DNA of 64,000 nucleotides from Angiostrongylus vasorum. Its lineage: Eukaryota; Nematoda; Chromadorea; Rhabditida; Metastrongylidae. Location: the NCBI GenBank assembly GCA_018806985.1, contig JADANN010000443.1, positions 185,001-249,000 on the forward strand, read 5' to 3'. Below, piece after piece: positions 45,649 through 58,200 of this stretch (within the stretch, counting starts at the first letter, position 1; each line of letters opens with the position of its first letter). The notes under the pieces are model-generated. The model was given only the letters and a program-made list of their open reading frames with translations. It did not search any database and was not told the DNA's origin. The position numbers and the translations under genes were made by a program.

Positions 45649-45934
45649 TATTACTTAATGCCTATTCTTTTTTAACGGCAGGGGTATGTGATGCGAAATA
45701 TAACTTTAATGATGCTGAGATATTTGCAAAACTCCGGACCGCAGGTGTCTGCGGTGGGGGAACGAACGCGCTATTGTCCTTTTCCGGGGGTAGAACTAGC
45801 TGAGAGACAGGCGAAATGAAGGACCCGCATGGTGTGGTGGTGAACGCGTTACTCCCCGGAAAGGACAATAGCGCGTTCGTTCCTCACCGCAGACACCTGC
45901 GGTCCGGAGTTTTGCAAATATTTCAGCATCATTA
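45649..45934. mobile_element. SINE-S1 inverted dimer
   Basis: A minus-oriented S1 (45649-about 45790), truncated inside its tRNA-like core, is joined at CCGGGGGTAGAACTAGCTGA to a plus-oriented S1 (about 45791-45934). The same 20-bp junction is found in the dimer at 53741-54022. Confidence 0.85.
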
Positions 45935-45999
45935 GAACTATTGTTATAGTTATTACTACCACATTAATTATTATTATAATTATAATCTGGGGGGCAGAC

Positions 46000-46127
46000 T
46001 TTGGCCAGGCTGACCTCGGGATTACAGGGAACCACCACCAAACCAGCAAATCTCCGAAAAGTAGAGATTATGCTGGGGCCCGCACAACCAGTGAGCACGG
46101 GCCATTCAAGTATCACATAAGTAAGTA
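46000..46127 (+). mobile_element. Family B, 3' fragment
   Basis: TTGGCCAGGCTGACCTCGGG, then CCAGCAAATCTCCGAAAAG, TATGCTGGGGCCCGCACAAC and ACATAAGTAAGTA. This copy shows the 5'UTR/3'-tail fusion point clearly. Confidence 0.85.
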
Positions 46128-46134
46128 GAATTGT

Positions 46135-46262
46135 AATTTTTATAATCATTAATTATAACTACTGCAATTATAACAATTATGATTACTGGCATTAGTATTT
46201 AGTGTTATTATTAATTACTACTATCATTATTAACTATTATTGTTATTATCACTATTACTATT
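46135..46262. repeat. Degenerate (ATT/TTA)n tract
   Basis: Imperfect trinucleotide array. Similar tracts at 45290-45340 and 45940-45990 flank the neighbouring SINEs. Confidence 0.8.
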
Positions 46263-46572
46263 ATGTTAACTTTTTCATATGCTGGTGACCACAATTTTCA
46301 CGGCAAGGTATTATCCGTAATCAATCACAATGATGCTGAGATATTTGCAAAATTCCGGACGGCAGGTGTCTGCGGTGGGGGATCGGACACACTATTACCC
46401 TTTCCGAGGGCTAACGCGTTCACCACCACGCCATGCGCGCCCTTCGTTTCGCTTTCTTCTCAGCTGTTTTCTCAGCGCCATCAGCAGTCACTCGTCATCG
46501 GTATTGATCTAGAGAGTCCTAATCGGCATAGAACCGAGTTAAGCTGAGGCTGCCGTCGAAATCACAGTGTTA
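46262..46572 (-). mobile_element. SINE-S1, diverged full-length copy
   Basis: Minus strand, same layout as 45341-45646 but with about one difference per ten bases. Tail CACGGCAAGGTATTATCCGT and leader TTAAGCTGAGGCTGCCGTCG (plus-strand text). Confidence 0.85.
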
Positions 46573-46725
46573 ACTTTTTTCATTTGCTGTCGATTACAAT
46601 TTTCACGGTAGGGCATTATCCGAAATCAACCACAATGATTCTGAGATATTCGCAAAGCTCTGGACGACAGGTGACTGCGGCGGGGATCAAACCCGCTATT
46701 ACCTTTTCGTTCACCACCACAATCA
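46573..46725 (-). mobile_element. SINE-S1, 5'-truncated
   Basis: Tail and T-arm only. Its box B, read on the minus strand, is GCGGGTTTGATCCCCGCC, with a perfect five-pair T stem, closest of all copies to a real tRNA. Confidence 0.8.
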
Positions 46726-46734
46726 TGTATATAT

Positions 46735-47640
46735 CTACAGCAGAGTAATAGCCACAGACGGTTTACTGGTGTCTCCACCTTAAACAAAAAGGCACTGGCA
46801 ATGCTTGATGCCACTCGCTCTCCCATTACCAATCCTCTATTTTGTGAGTAATAATTTCCGGACCATCTTAGGATTGAGTAGTTTAGGCACTCCTTTAAGA
46901 GGGTCATCAACTACTAAATCGAAAAGCCACAGATGTTTCCCTGCACCTTCGTGTTGTATAGAGAGTTCGAGGACGGCTTGCATACCAGAGTCATTCGACG
47001 CGTTCCTATAAACGGCTGTAACATCGAAGGACTCCATTACGTATGCACTGTTAAGACAGTCCTTGCGCACATGATCCGCGAACACTTCGGTGTTTTTGAG
47101 ATGGGTTGCGAAGTGTTCCAGCAGCTGGGTGAGAATTAGGTTTATAAACTAAGCTCTTCTCTCCGTGGACTCGTCTACACAGACAATGATAGGTCTGACC
47201 TCGAATCTGGGTGGAGGAGGTAGTTAGACACAAAGTTATCAGTGAATACTAACTTATACTAATACTGACTGTGTAGGCTCAACAATATAAAACGCTATCT
47301 TATGAGTTTTGATAGGTAGGTATAAGGCGAAACATTTCGGTAATTCAGTTCTAAGTTGCAAGATAGTTGATGGTTTCAAACCTGCCGTGCTTCGCATTTT
47401 GACCTATCGCGAGTTCAGTCCTCGGAATTGACTTCTGAATTACTTTCCGGATGATGGGCGTTAAAGGTAAGCGTCTTGGAGTAGTTTTCTCCAGTAAGAC
47501 ATGCTTTTGGGACGTGGCGAAAGGTGAACTTGTGCTTGTACTTCTATTTCCGAGTTCGTCACACAAATGAAGTTGCCTGTAGTTTTGAATCAAACAGAAA
47601 TTCATCACATTGCGAGTAAGCTTGTTTTAATGTAACGACC
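46735..47640 (-). mobile_element. Penelope-like element, RT fingers and palm
   Basis: Minus strand, frameshifted. From high coordinates: an N-terminal region (47350-47610, tentative), CLCRRVHGEKSLVYKPN near 47180, a VFADHVRKDCLNSAY stretch near 47070, SFDVTAVYRNASNDSG near 47030, MMTLLKECLNYSILRWSG near 46890, RGLVMGERVASSIA near 46840, and CRYIHDCG near 46745, the position of the catalytic YxDD-type box (second aspartate kept, first replaced by histidine). It is cut off right there by SINE-S1. It contains the half of the element that the fragment at 25380-26110 lacks. Confidence 0.7.
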
Positions 47641-50452
47641 TATCATGGAGGTGAGACATCACAGGAAGAGATTTTAGCTATAGTCGTGAATTCTGAGGGC
47701 TATGATTTATAGGTGCAGGTAGATAAGTACTGAAGCTGTTTGTTACACAATTGTTAGAGATACCTTGCAATGTACATGCCGGCTTTCGTTAGAACCCACG
47801 CCTGGAGCTCATGAAGCTCTCTATCGCTTTGGGGTTAGAAATTTTCTATCAGACTTGTTTCGGACAGTAAGCAACCATTGGCATGAGACATAAGTAGGAT
47901 CTCCTAGTTCACTTTATAGTCAAATATTCATTCATTTAGCTCTTAGTCGAATGCTCGACGCATCAGTGAGAGACTTGTCAACTCATACAAACTTTTCCAA
48001 AATGCTAGGTCATCGGTTACTCACTGAGATTACTGATTGTATTTGAAGCGGTTCTTGCATTTGATTTCGATTTCGCTTTGTACAAAGGAACTTTTCACAC
48101 ATAGCTTTCAAGCGATGTTTTCGCATGATATTAGTTAAGCAGCACAAATGTGGATGTAATTAGTTTTCTATTTATTTTACATGGTCCGTCATCACATCTA
48201 CTGTGCGGGGGCTATCACCACCTGCATTTGGTTCATCTTCCTCTCATTGGTCAGCCACAGTGGTTTTCAAACATTTCGCATGTTGCTTTGGCTGGTGCTT
48301 TGAGGATTTCGTCTTCTTTATGAATGTCATAGAATGCTGGTCGAGTCAATTCTCTTTGCAATCTTGGAGATAGCCAAGTTAAGCCCTTCTCACGTAGATT
48401 GGAGGAGAGTGTTAGGAAGGGTCGAACCAGTAGCTCGCTTCTTTATGGACTGCATTACTAACCACTGCGCTCCCCTCCGTTACCATCAGTCAAACAAAAG
48501 AAATGAGAAGAGAGATGAAATTCCGTGAAAAGAGTGATAAAGGAAAAGCGAGAAGTGAAGAGATGAATTCTACAGGTTCGACTGAAGTGCTGGTTGTATT
48601 ACGTTGATGCAGGGTCGATCCCGCGATCGTCTTCTACTCGACTGCTTCGTCATCACGCTTTCACGAGACAACCGCAACCGATCGGGCTTGTCACATCTTG
48701 CCGATCCACTTCATAATCAAACACGTTTTTATCGAGAGTTGATTTCCGTTTCCCTCTTATGATCGCCGAACATTCTTCATGGTTGCTAAAGCGCTTGCTC
48801 ATTCGTTTTCTTTTGAAGCATCCAAAATATTCTTCGATTTAGATGGCATGTTCATTCAAATTTGCTGGTATCTGAAGGTTTTGTCTTGTTAACAAATGGA
48901 TGCTAGTAAAACAAATAATATTAGACTTTTTCGCTACCATTTCCCACCTGTGTTTTCTCATTCGCTATTTTTAATGAGCTACTATTTTCAACTACTCGTT
49001 TTCTGAGATCGCAGTTGACCTTCTGCTAACCCCGCTCCATATAGGTGATACACCCCGTACGTGATCAAATATGTGTTGAAATTTTTTCAGACTTTCATCT
49101 TACCCCACTTTAATCCTTTATGTTTTGTCCCTTTGGCTTATCACTGAAAGTGCAGAAGAGATACCTATCAGTGATTTCCGCGTAGTCTATAGGCTATCAT
49201 ATATAGCGCCTTCATTATGCTTACATACGTCGTCCCTTCAGTCCAGTTTATAATTTTTCAATATCTCATGCGTAGTTCAAAATTGCCATTCGTTTGAACA
49301 TGGCTTCAAGTTACGTCTTCAATGGTTTTCAACGAAAACTACCATTTTGATACATTTTAGCGGATATTTTTATGAAGAAAGATACAGTACATAAGCGTTC
49401 CAAATCTGAACCTTTAAATGGGCCAACGGGTAGGCTATGTATCGTCCGGTTTTCCACGCCGAAACTATGGAACGAAGTACAAAAAAATGAAATCGTGCAC
49501 CAGCCTAGTGCTTAGTAAACAATTATTTTTGTCGCTCCATCTCACATTATTTTCTTCTTTTGCCAGTCATAGTATGAAGCTGGCCTTCCAACTTCTGCAT
49601 ATCAAGCCGGTACCTTCGCTATGTTTCAGGATCCGTCTACTGTGTTGTGGTCATGCGTCCGTTCATGACAACTGATTGTTGTTGTTGCAGTTTCATTTCT
49701 CATTATCCCTTACGGATTCTGGATCGGCTATCACTCACTCTACATCTCGTCCTCGACCATCAACACTGAAATCATTTTCTTACGGCTTATGAGGATATCG
49801 TTATCGTTCTTGTTTTTGTCATTAATACACTATCACAGGAATTAATCCTTTCATCTAGTGATGGAAGTGCCTGAGAAGACCTTGCTTTTAATAGACAAGA
49901 CCCCTTTGGTAAAGGTTTGAGTGAGTCGTCTTGTTTCCTCTAGCTAACATCCTTATGATTTAATAATTTGCTTATGATTGATGCCTTCTAAATCATTCTT
50001 CCACGGTATCACCATCATCATATCACTATCGTTGTCGATTAACTAGCAAAGTTTCAAAAGAAGGGAATTTTGACATGCACAAAGGAGTGAAAATGTCTGA
50101 CAAGACCTTCTTTTTCATACCCAAGAGCGCTTTGACGGGAGATTGAACCGTCTTGTTCCTTTCATCTAACACTCTGGCGTTTGACATCTTCAGTTTTGCT
50201 CTCTTAATGAATCAGACCTTACCGTACTACTGATCGAATTAACACAACCTACGAACGGAGCTGTCATTCATCGCTTTCGCTTTGTTAATCTAGAGATCTG
50301 ACACTGGAATGCGTTGTTGTTGATGGCGCCGTAACTAATTAAATAAGTCGGAATTCACAAGCTAGATACACCATTAACTGCTCCAGATTTTGATTCTGGT
50401 ATCTCAACTGGATATAGTTTTCTATTCTTCGATAATACTATGACTTATACTG
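47641..50452. other. Long stretch without a supported gene
   Basis: 2.8 kb of AT-rich DNA. It contains a minus-strand tRNA-like relic at 48405-48475 (box A near GGAGCGCAGTGGTTAG, box B ACTGGTTCGACCC) and a diverged duplication: 49866-49965 and 50090-50190 share GAAGACCTT/GACAAGACCTT and GTCGTCTTGTTTC/CCGTCTTGTTCC blocks in the same order. An 85-codon plus frame at 49418-49675 has no supporting signal. Confidence 0.5.
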
Positions 50453-50849
50453 ATATACTTGGATAATTATTTGGACGGCCCGGCCTCAATAGTTGTACGG
50501 GCCCCAGCATATGTCCTCCATTTTTCGGACTTTTGCTGGTTTATCCATTGTGTTTCTCTGGAGTCCCGAGGTCAGCCTGGGGAAAAGTTTGCTCCAGGTC
50601 GTCAACACCACAGGCAGTTGCCGCCCTTGTGGATCAGAGGGAGATTTGCCACCATACGACCAGTTTCATACGAGGACGGTGGTGGATCATGGTATTGGCT
50701 TACCCTTAGCTGAGCTTTCCGAAGGAATCGCCGGGCTTCTCTTCAGCGTGGAGGACCTTGCCGAGGGGATGAATCCCTCCTCTGCACATCGCAGCCCGAC
50801 ACCTAGGAACACCTCCCAGCCACAATGAGGAGGTAAGCCGTTGGGAGGC
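50453..50849 (-). mobile_element. Family B, full copy
   Basis: Plus-strand text begins TGGATAATTATTTGGACGGC with the RTE2 tail (GTACGGGCCCCAGCATATG) and ends AGGAGGTAAGCCGTTGGGAG. Confidence 0.85.
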
Positions 50850-51304
50850 TTTTCCTCATTTTCTAATCAATCACAGCAAATTGCAGTTTTTTTCCAAAAA
50901 TCTCTCAATTGTTTTTTAAAACAACCAAAAAACAATTTTACTCATATAAATTTGGAACACTCGTTAATGCATCGTATAAATTGGGGGACAGGAGAGATTT
51001 TGGAAGATAATGTTGGTATAGATATATACAGACACAAACACTGCGAGCTTAACTTTGGAAAGCAACCTTCATTTAATCTGAGCATTAATGGTGAAAGTTT
51101 TTCCCTATTCGTAGGCTTACATGAGACTGTTATAATACTTCATTATGGCTAATGTTTCGGAGCTTTCGTCTGTCAGCCACAGTAAGGTTTTGTAACAACC
51201 CCGTGAACGTCTATGATTACGAAAAAATCATGGGAACTTGGTCGATCAAGGCAGTCTTTTTTTGTTTTCTTTTAGTCTTTCTTGCTTCATCACCTGACAT
51301 TTAG

Positions 51305-51580
51305 TCATTTAAGGGTATGAATACGGTTCTTCTTCTCCGTCGACTCGGTAATGTAATAGCCACTTCGACATGAGTCTGATAACCTATTTCTTTTGCAAAA
51401 TGGTAAAAAAAAATTGGCTATGATAAGCAGTGGTTCAAGCAATTGCTTTTTCGTTTTCCCTGATATACACAGCAAAGTCGAATTCGTGGCAATCAAGGTG
51501 AGTCCCCGCACAAGAAATTACTGTTTTTCCATGTTCATTGTCCTCTTCCCTTGCTGTCTGTCCAGAAATTCACTTATAAG
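51305..51580. CDS. Exon-like frames on both strands, strand undecided
   Basis: Plus: an open frame with AMISSGSSNCFFVFPDIHSK ends at AAG/GTGAGT (51500) and could join in phase 0 to a frame after CTGTCCAG (51566) reading KFTYKSNARSFCPVFY. Minus: after TATATCAG a frame reads KQLLEPLLIIANFF and ends CRSGYYITESTEKKN then a stop at 51305. Only one can be right, and I cannot decide. A MITE-M piece (GCTAATGTTTCGGAGCTTTC) lies just upstream at 51146. Confidence 0.3.
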
Positions 51581-52268
51581 TCAAATGCGAGGTCGTTTTG
51601 TCCAGTATTTTATTGAACAACGTTTCCTGGAAGTTCACTTGAAAACGTTAAAGGCTTGGATAAAAAACCCATCACTGGTGAACACATCGATCAAAGCAAT
51701 GTGATATGGAAGCCGGTAACATACAGACAGTAACTTTTTGGCTTTTCTAAGCGGTAACTTGATAACTGATAACACTGGGCTTGGGCAGAGGTTCAGTTTA
51801 ACATTGGGTTCTTCATTAATAAACATTAGCTATGCCACGGCAGGTAGTGATTTAAGTCACTCAATAGTTCATTAACTTGAAATCAGATAACATAGGGCGT
51901 TGTTGACTGGTCAGATATATTATAGACTAGACCAATGAGGCCATTCACAACCTGTTTCTGGCTAATAGCCTACCCAGCTACTGCATAAAATACGAAGCCA
52001 TCTAGTAAAATCAAGTCTCCACACAATAAAATGGTCCAGATTTCAGCCTTGCGTTCTATCCTGAAGTTACGAAACAATTGCCAGATGTCATAAAACGCTG
52101 AACCACGTCACAATAGGCTCTGGTTGTTGCCGCATTTGTGTGCGTCTGTAGAAAGAGGGTGTATCTGTTTCGATTTGATCCTCATAAGCCATTGCCTACT
52201 TGTTCTGTAGTTAGTGTATTCTGATCGCGACAATTTTTGGGTTTATAAAAAATAACACTGCTTTAATA

Positions 52269-52277
52269 TTTTCACAG
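52269..52277 (+). promoter_or_regulatory. Probable SL trans-splice acceptor
   Basis: TTTTCACAG ends two bases before the ATG at 52280. In nematodes a splice acceptor placed directly at the start codon of a signal-peptide exon usually marks spliced-leader addition. It could also be a normal acceptor of an intron in the 5' UTR. Confidence 0.5.
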
Positions 52278-52279
52278 GT

Positions 52280-55200
52280 ATGAGGGCTTTCATTGTCCTC
52301 TTCATTCCGGTAGTGATAGCCAAACCTGACTTTCCACAAGTCCAACCACCAGGAACGTATCCACTTGAGGAGATGAGCACTGATGTAACCACAATGCCTA
52401 TGAATCCTTATCAACTGGCAATGATCGACACTTCTGGAAATTTCGACAACTACCAGTTTTACTATGAAAAAGATGGTCTTCCACCTTCTAGGGCCTTCAA
52501 GTAAGTGAGGTCACATAATTGCTAATCCATTCTTACAAAAATTGTTCGCGCGAATTCCAAGGGCTGAGTCGTAGTCGAAGTTCTGCCTTTCTTAATGCGC
52601 CCAGCAAAGAAAGTGTCTCAACGTTATTTGTTGCATGGAGGGCAAGTAGTTCTTTCAAACAATATGCATTACAAATATATACTACAATATATATATGTTT
52701 ATATGTGACGAAGTTTCAATGCTCGTCGCATCCTATAAAACTTCCCTCATTTTATAAAAACGACAATGCAGTAGCATAACCGCCTAAAGTCTGTCATGAA
52801 TTAATTTCCACTCACACGGTGCGAAAATAGTGGCCGCTTTCAAACCTAAGTCAACATATTTCAGCTTGAGGTAAGCATAAGAACCACCTACTTACTTGAT
52901 ACTTGAATAGCCCGTCCTCAATGGTTGTGTTGACCCCAGCATAACCTCCATTTTTCGGAGATCTGCTGGTTAAGTCGTGGTTCCTTGGAATCCCGAGGTT
53001 AACCTGGCCAAAGTCTGCCCCAGATCTTCAGTCGCAGCCCTTATGGATCAGAGGGAGATTTACCACCATGCGATTTTGATACCAGGACGGTGGTGGATCC
53101 TGGTATTGGTTTAATCTTAGCCAGGCTTCCAGAGGGACGCGTATTTCGAAAATAAATCCCAATGAACAAGCAGTATTTCACCCATTTAAGTAGGACGGTT
53201 TCTCTAAATCCATCATTAATAACCACAATGATGCTGAGATATTTGCAAAACTCCGAACCTCAGGTGTCTGCGGTGGGGATCGAACCCGATAATACCCTTT
53301 CCGAGGCTAACGTGTTCACCACCACATTATGCGGATCGTCCGCTTCGCCTTTCTCTCCGCTTTTTTCTTTTTCCCTGAATGGTTAAAAACACGCAAAGAA
53401 AGCACTACATCTTCACACACAGATTATATAAAAGAACATTAGCAAACTATCACACATTAGAAAGAAAACTGAGAGAAAGGCCTAACGAAAGACCCGCATG
53501 GTGTGGTGGTGAACGCGTTAACCCTCTTCAAGGATAATAGCGCGTTCGATCCATACCACAGACACTTGCACTCTAGAGTTTTGCAAATATCTCAGCATGA
53601 TTCTGGATGCATTTCGCATAACACCCTACGGTGGAAAACTATAGCAGCCAAAAAAATGAAAAGTTAACATTGAGACTACATCCAGTTTTTTAGTTTTTAA
53701 GGCTTCCGGCGTTTCGTTAGGAATTTTAAAAACTTAAATTTCAATGATGCTGAGATATTTGCAAAACTCCGGACCGCAGGTGTCTACGGTGGGGGAACGA
53801 ACGCGCTATTGTCCTTTCCGGGGGTAGAACTAGCTGAGAGACAGGCGAAACGAAGGACCAGCATGGTGTGGTGGTGAGCGCGCTACTCCCCGGAAAGGAC
53901 AATAGCGGGTTCGTTGCCCCACCGTAGACACCTGCGGTCCAGAGTTTTGCAAATATCTCAGCATCATTAAAGTTATATTTCGCAATACATACCCTGCCGC
54001 TAAAAAGAGTAGGCAGTAAATAATAAGTCAAAACTTAAATTCCATTTCTACTTCGTATCCTGGGAAAGTCTCCTACAAGCCGATCACATTTTCAACGTCT
54101 CAGGTGTTTTAGCTCTCAAAAAATTATCAGCTGTTTGCGAAAAGCCTGCATTTCGACCATAAGTGTATTAAAGAATTAGGTTATGAGGTCGTGATAGTTT
54201 TTTCCGCGAAGGTGACTAACCAGAGCAAAATGATGATGAGAGCATAAAAATTGTCGTGTTGACGTTGATACACAGTGTTTATTATTTGTGACTGGATAAA
54301 CATGCACTGGAAAATTGCTCGTACTAACCGCTCGAGACTCGGATTATCTTCCAAGGAAAGCTCTCAATCTAGTTGTATGCTAATTGTAAAAAATAAAGTA
54401 GAATCTGAAATTGGAAAAATCAAAGATCTTTAAGTTCTTGTTCAGTGGAAGAGTCATAGAAAGCGGCTCTGATAAAGGCGAAATCCGCCGAAACGTCAGC
54501 TTGTGCGTAAACAAAGAAATTAAATAACACCTCGTGTTTGCTAAACAGAAATATAGAGGATTGTTCGATCAATGCCGTGGTTAATAGACAGTCGGTCACA
54601 AAGATCTTTGTCCAGTTGGCCATTCTAAACTGCCCGTTTTCAGTCGACCATGATTTCATCAATGTACACGTCAGAAGTGGACCAACTCCTCCACCGGACA
54701 CGAGATCGTTGCAAGTGGTAGTCCCGCACACTAATGGTTTAGACGGGCCAATAGCTTTCTACGATACTTCAACACATGGATTTACAACAGTGCCGAAACA
54801 GTTGGTTCCTCCTGTAGGCTATGATGATGAGGAACATGTAAGTGAACAATAGAATTTTTGTCATTTAAAGGTTGTTATTTTTTTTTATTAGGGGGCACGT
54901 GGAGCGCATTGGTCGGAGGCGTCCTGTAATACACATGGCATCGGTCCCTGCGCCTCAGGCCCACCAAGCGCTCCACCCTCCGGGGTCGGCAAATTGATAC
55001 CAAACTTGTCTGGGAAGATAACAGCACTGGCTCAGTTCATCGGTAGACCACCGCGATTCATGCAAAGGCCAGATATGCATTCGATCACCTCTAAACGATG
55101 CTTAGTGAAGTCGAATGCGTGGCACATCCTTCACGGATAGATCAACGGCGAGAGCTTTTTTCATCTTTATCCGCAAGTATGTTGGGTCTTTCAAATGAAT

Positions 55201-58200
55201 CGAACGAGAGGAATTAAGGTGAGATTCTAGTGCTTGGAAATTACAGGCTGGAGGGATTTTCCTAAGTGTTGCACAAGGTTTCCACTTTATGTTTCGAACA
55301 AGTAAGATTTTAGACACCTAGGATAACTCAGAATCAATGAAGTTTTTTGGATGTGTCCGTTTTAGTGCCCTTAGAGCATAGTCCGGCTAGATTCAAATTT
55401 TGGGTGTTTAACATTTAAAGATCTCATGAAACAAAAACAAAGACCACCGGTCAAATTTCAAACTTTTCATAGTCTGCTGTTTTTATTTGTATTTGCTAGT
55501 TGTTTTTCCAAGAATGATGGTGAACGACTGCAGCACAAGCGAAAGCTCAGCACGGGATCAACGGAGACTCTAGAAAAGCCCGACGGCACTGCAAGACCAC
55601 CTGGAAGAATCGGTTTATACAGCGAAAACGTCAGCGACTTGAATGGTTATAAAAAAGGTACTGCTTAGTGCTTAAAAAAACATCGGAAAAAAAGAACGCG
55701 CTAGAAAAGGATGTAAGCGATGAGAGCAATCATAAACGATGATTTTTTGTGGCATGCTCAACAACAAGCAGCGCATGATCAGTCGTGGTATCTTTGCTAT
55801 AGTACTTGATACTTGAACGGCCCGTTCTCATTGGTTGTGTGGGCCCCAGCATAAGCACCATTTTTCGGAGACTTGCTGGTTAAGCCACTGTGGTTTCCTG
55901 GATTCCCGAGGTCAGCCTGGCCAAAGTCTGCCCCAGGTCGTCACCACCACAGGCAGTCGCAGCCCTTGTGGATCAGAGGGAGATTTGCCACCATCCGACT
56001 TTGATACCAGGACGGTGGTGGATACTGGTATTGGTTTACTCTTAGCTAGGCTTCCTGATGGAAACGTCGGACTCCTTATCAGCCTGGGAGACCCTCCCAG
56101 CAGGACGAATCCCCCCGCTGTACATCGCAGTCCGACACCCAGGAACACCTCCTAGCCGCGATGAAGCAGTAAACCGTTGAGAGGATCTTTGCAATAGTAC
56201 CATTATTAATTCATATTCCTCGGAAACATTAGTAGTAAGAACCCCACCATGTCCCTATGGTTGACATTCTCATAGTAATCGTCCATTATTTCTTGGCGCT
56301 GAGCTATTATACAAACCTTCCTGCAAGGTTACGCAATCTAAGAAGTAATTCTCGATTTTGATAAGAACTTCACCTAAGATTAAACCAAGGATCGTCACCA
56401 TCTAAGAATAGATCTAGTAACGAGGTAGCTAACGCCACTGGGATCTAGAAAGGCCTGAGACTGTTTTGATGACAGTCTGACGACGCGCTGGATTTGTCCT
56501 CTTGGGACTCCAACGAAATTTTGTTTTGCTAAACCATCCTCACAGCAATTCAGGCGGAAATATGATGGATCGCGCATGATTCTTCCTGAAGCTAGCCCAC
56601 TAAAATATGTTTGTTCTAATATCAAACAATTCTTGTTAACCTTAGCAAAGCAAGGCATAATTTAGAACGTTATTGAGTTATAGGTCCTAATGCTTCCACA
56701 TTAGCTGCGGTATTAATTTACTGCTAATGTTTCGAGATCTCTTTTGCCTAAAATAGCACGAATTTCACTGTTAAATGATAAGTGCAATGTCGAATGGTAG
56801 GCGAAGAAGAGAAGAACTGTGCTTCGTCACCACTAGTCGCGTAATAGTTAGGTTTTTGTCTGCAAACCGGAACATCCGTTCCTTGGGCATTCACAGCTCG
56901 TTACCACAAGAAGATTGCAGCCGCTGTGGAATGAAAAAGATGAAGAGTCGCCGTCCTAGAAAAAAAAGTGACTCGCCGCCTTCTAGGACAACTATCCTTG
57001 GCATATGTTTAGCTGAGTTTCGAAATAGAAATGTTGGGGTTCTTCCGAGCTTCGCCGGTTGTGCTGTGGAGCCGACAGAACCACTCTTCTACCGTGTGCG
57101 ATATTTCGTAAACCAAAAGCACGTTCTCGCCACTATGACTAACACATCGTTGAAAGGGTTGAAATATACCAATAAAAAGGAAGAAAATTCTCGACGAAAT
57201 TTCAGTGAAAAAAAAAGTTTGCAAGTGCTCTTCTAATCCTTATATTATGCTATAATCGGTGGCTTATGCAAGTGGTTTTGTAAAGCTTTTTCCCGCAAAG
57301 TATCAAGATTTATGAAGGACCTGCATGGTGTAGTGGTGAGCGCGTTACCACCTGGAAAGGGTAATAGCGCGTTCGTTATCCACCGTGGACACCTGCGGTC
57401 CGGAGTTCTGCAAACATCTCAGCACCATTATGATTGTTTCCCACGTTATACCCTGCCAGAAAAGTTGTAATAGGCAGTAAATAAAAAAAAGTTAACATTA
57501 ACACTTGTCTCATCTAAATGGAGAACGTTTGGGAAGACATTCCGTGACAGGGAGTATTCTTAGTATTGTACCAGAGAAATCCGATCGCTATCTGGTTGAA
57601 TGAAGTCACCAATAAGTACACTGAACATGGAAAGCAGGCTGAAAAAACACTAAAGAAATTAAAGAATCTACAGTTTAGCGACATACACTGAGACGAAACC
57701 AGAGTCTGTGTGGCCACCGTCGAGGCCTATCATCAAAGAGAGTGACCTCATGAAGGTGAGCAGTTGAAGAATCCATGCCCAGATACACATAAACGTATAA
57801 GACAAACTTACATTTTTTGAAATCGTTTGAAGGGCATTGGTTACTTTTGCATTTTTTATAAAATTGATATTCTCAGAAGACTCGAACGTGCTGTCCATGC
57901 TGTCGATCACCCACATACGTTTCTCTAAATGGAAAAAAACTATCCTCATTCCCTTCTGCGGATCCAAAGAGTGGGTTATCTAGAGAGAGCTGGATCTATA
58001 ACACAGGTATGCCGATTTTCTTGGAATGAACGGCACTCTCATGGCCAATGAAATTCATTTTTTTACTTCAGGATTATTCACAGGAAACGCTTGAAATTTC
58101 AGGATCGTTGCATCGTTCTGGAGGAGAACAAAAAGTGGTGGCTCCATCAATTCTAGACGTGAGTGGAGCTATTGAGAGGGCTATCTTCTGTTTATTTGTT

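Noticed and set aside
56775..57236. A 153-codon plus-strand ORF.
   Set aside because: It starts inside a MITE-like stretch, has no splice borders in phase with the flanking exons and no recognisable domain.
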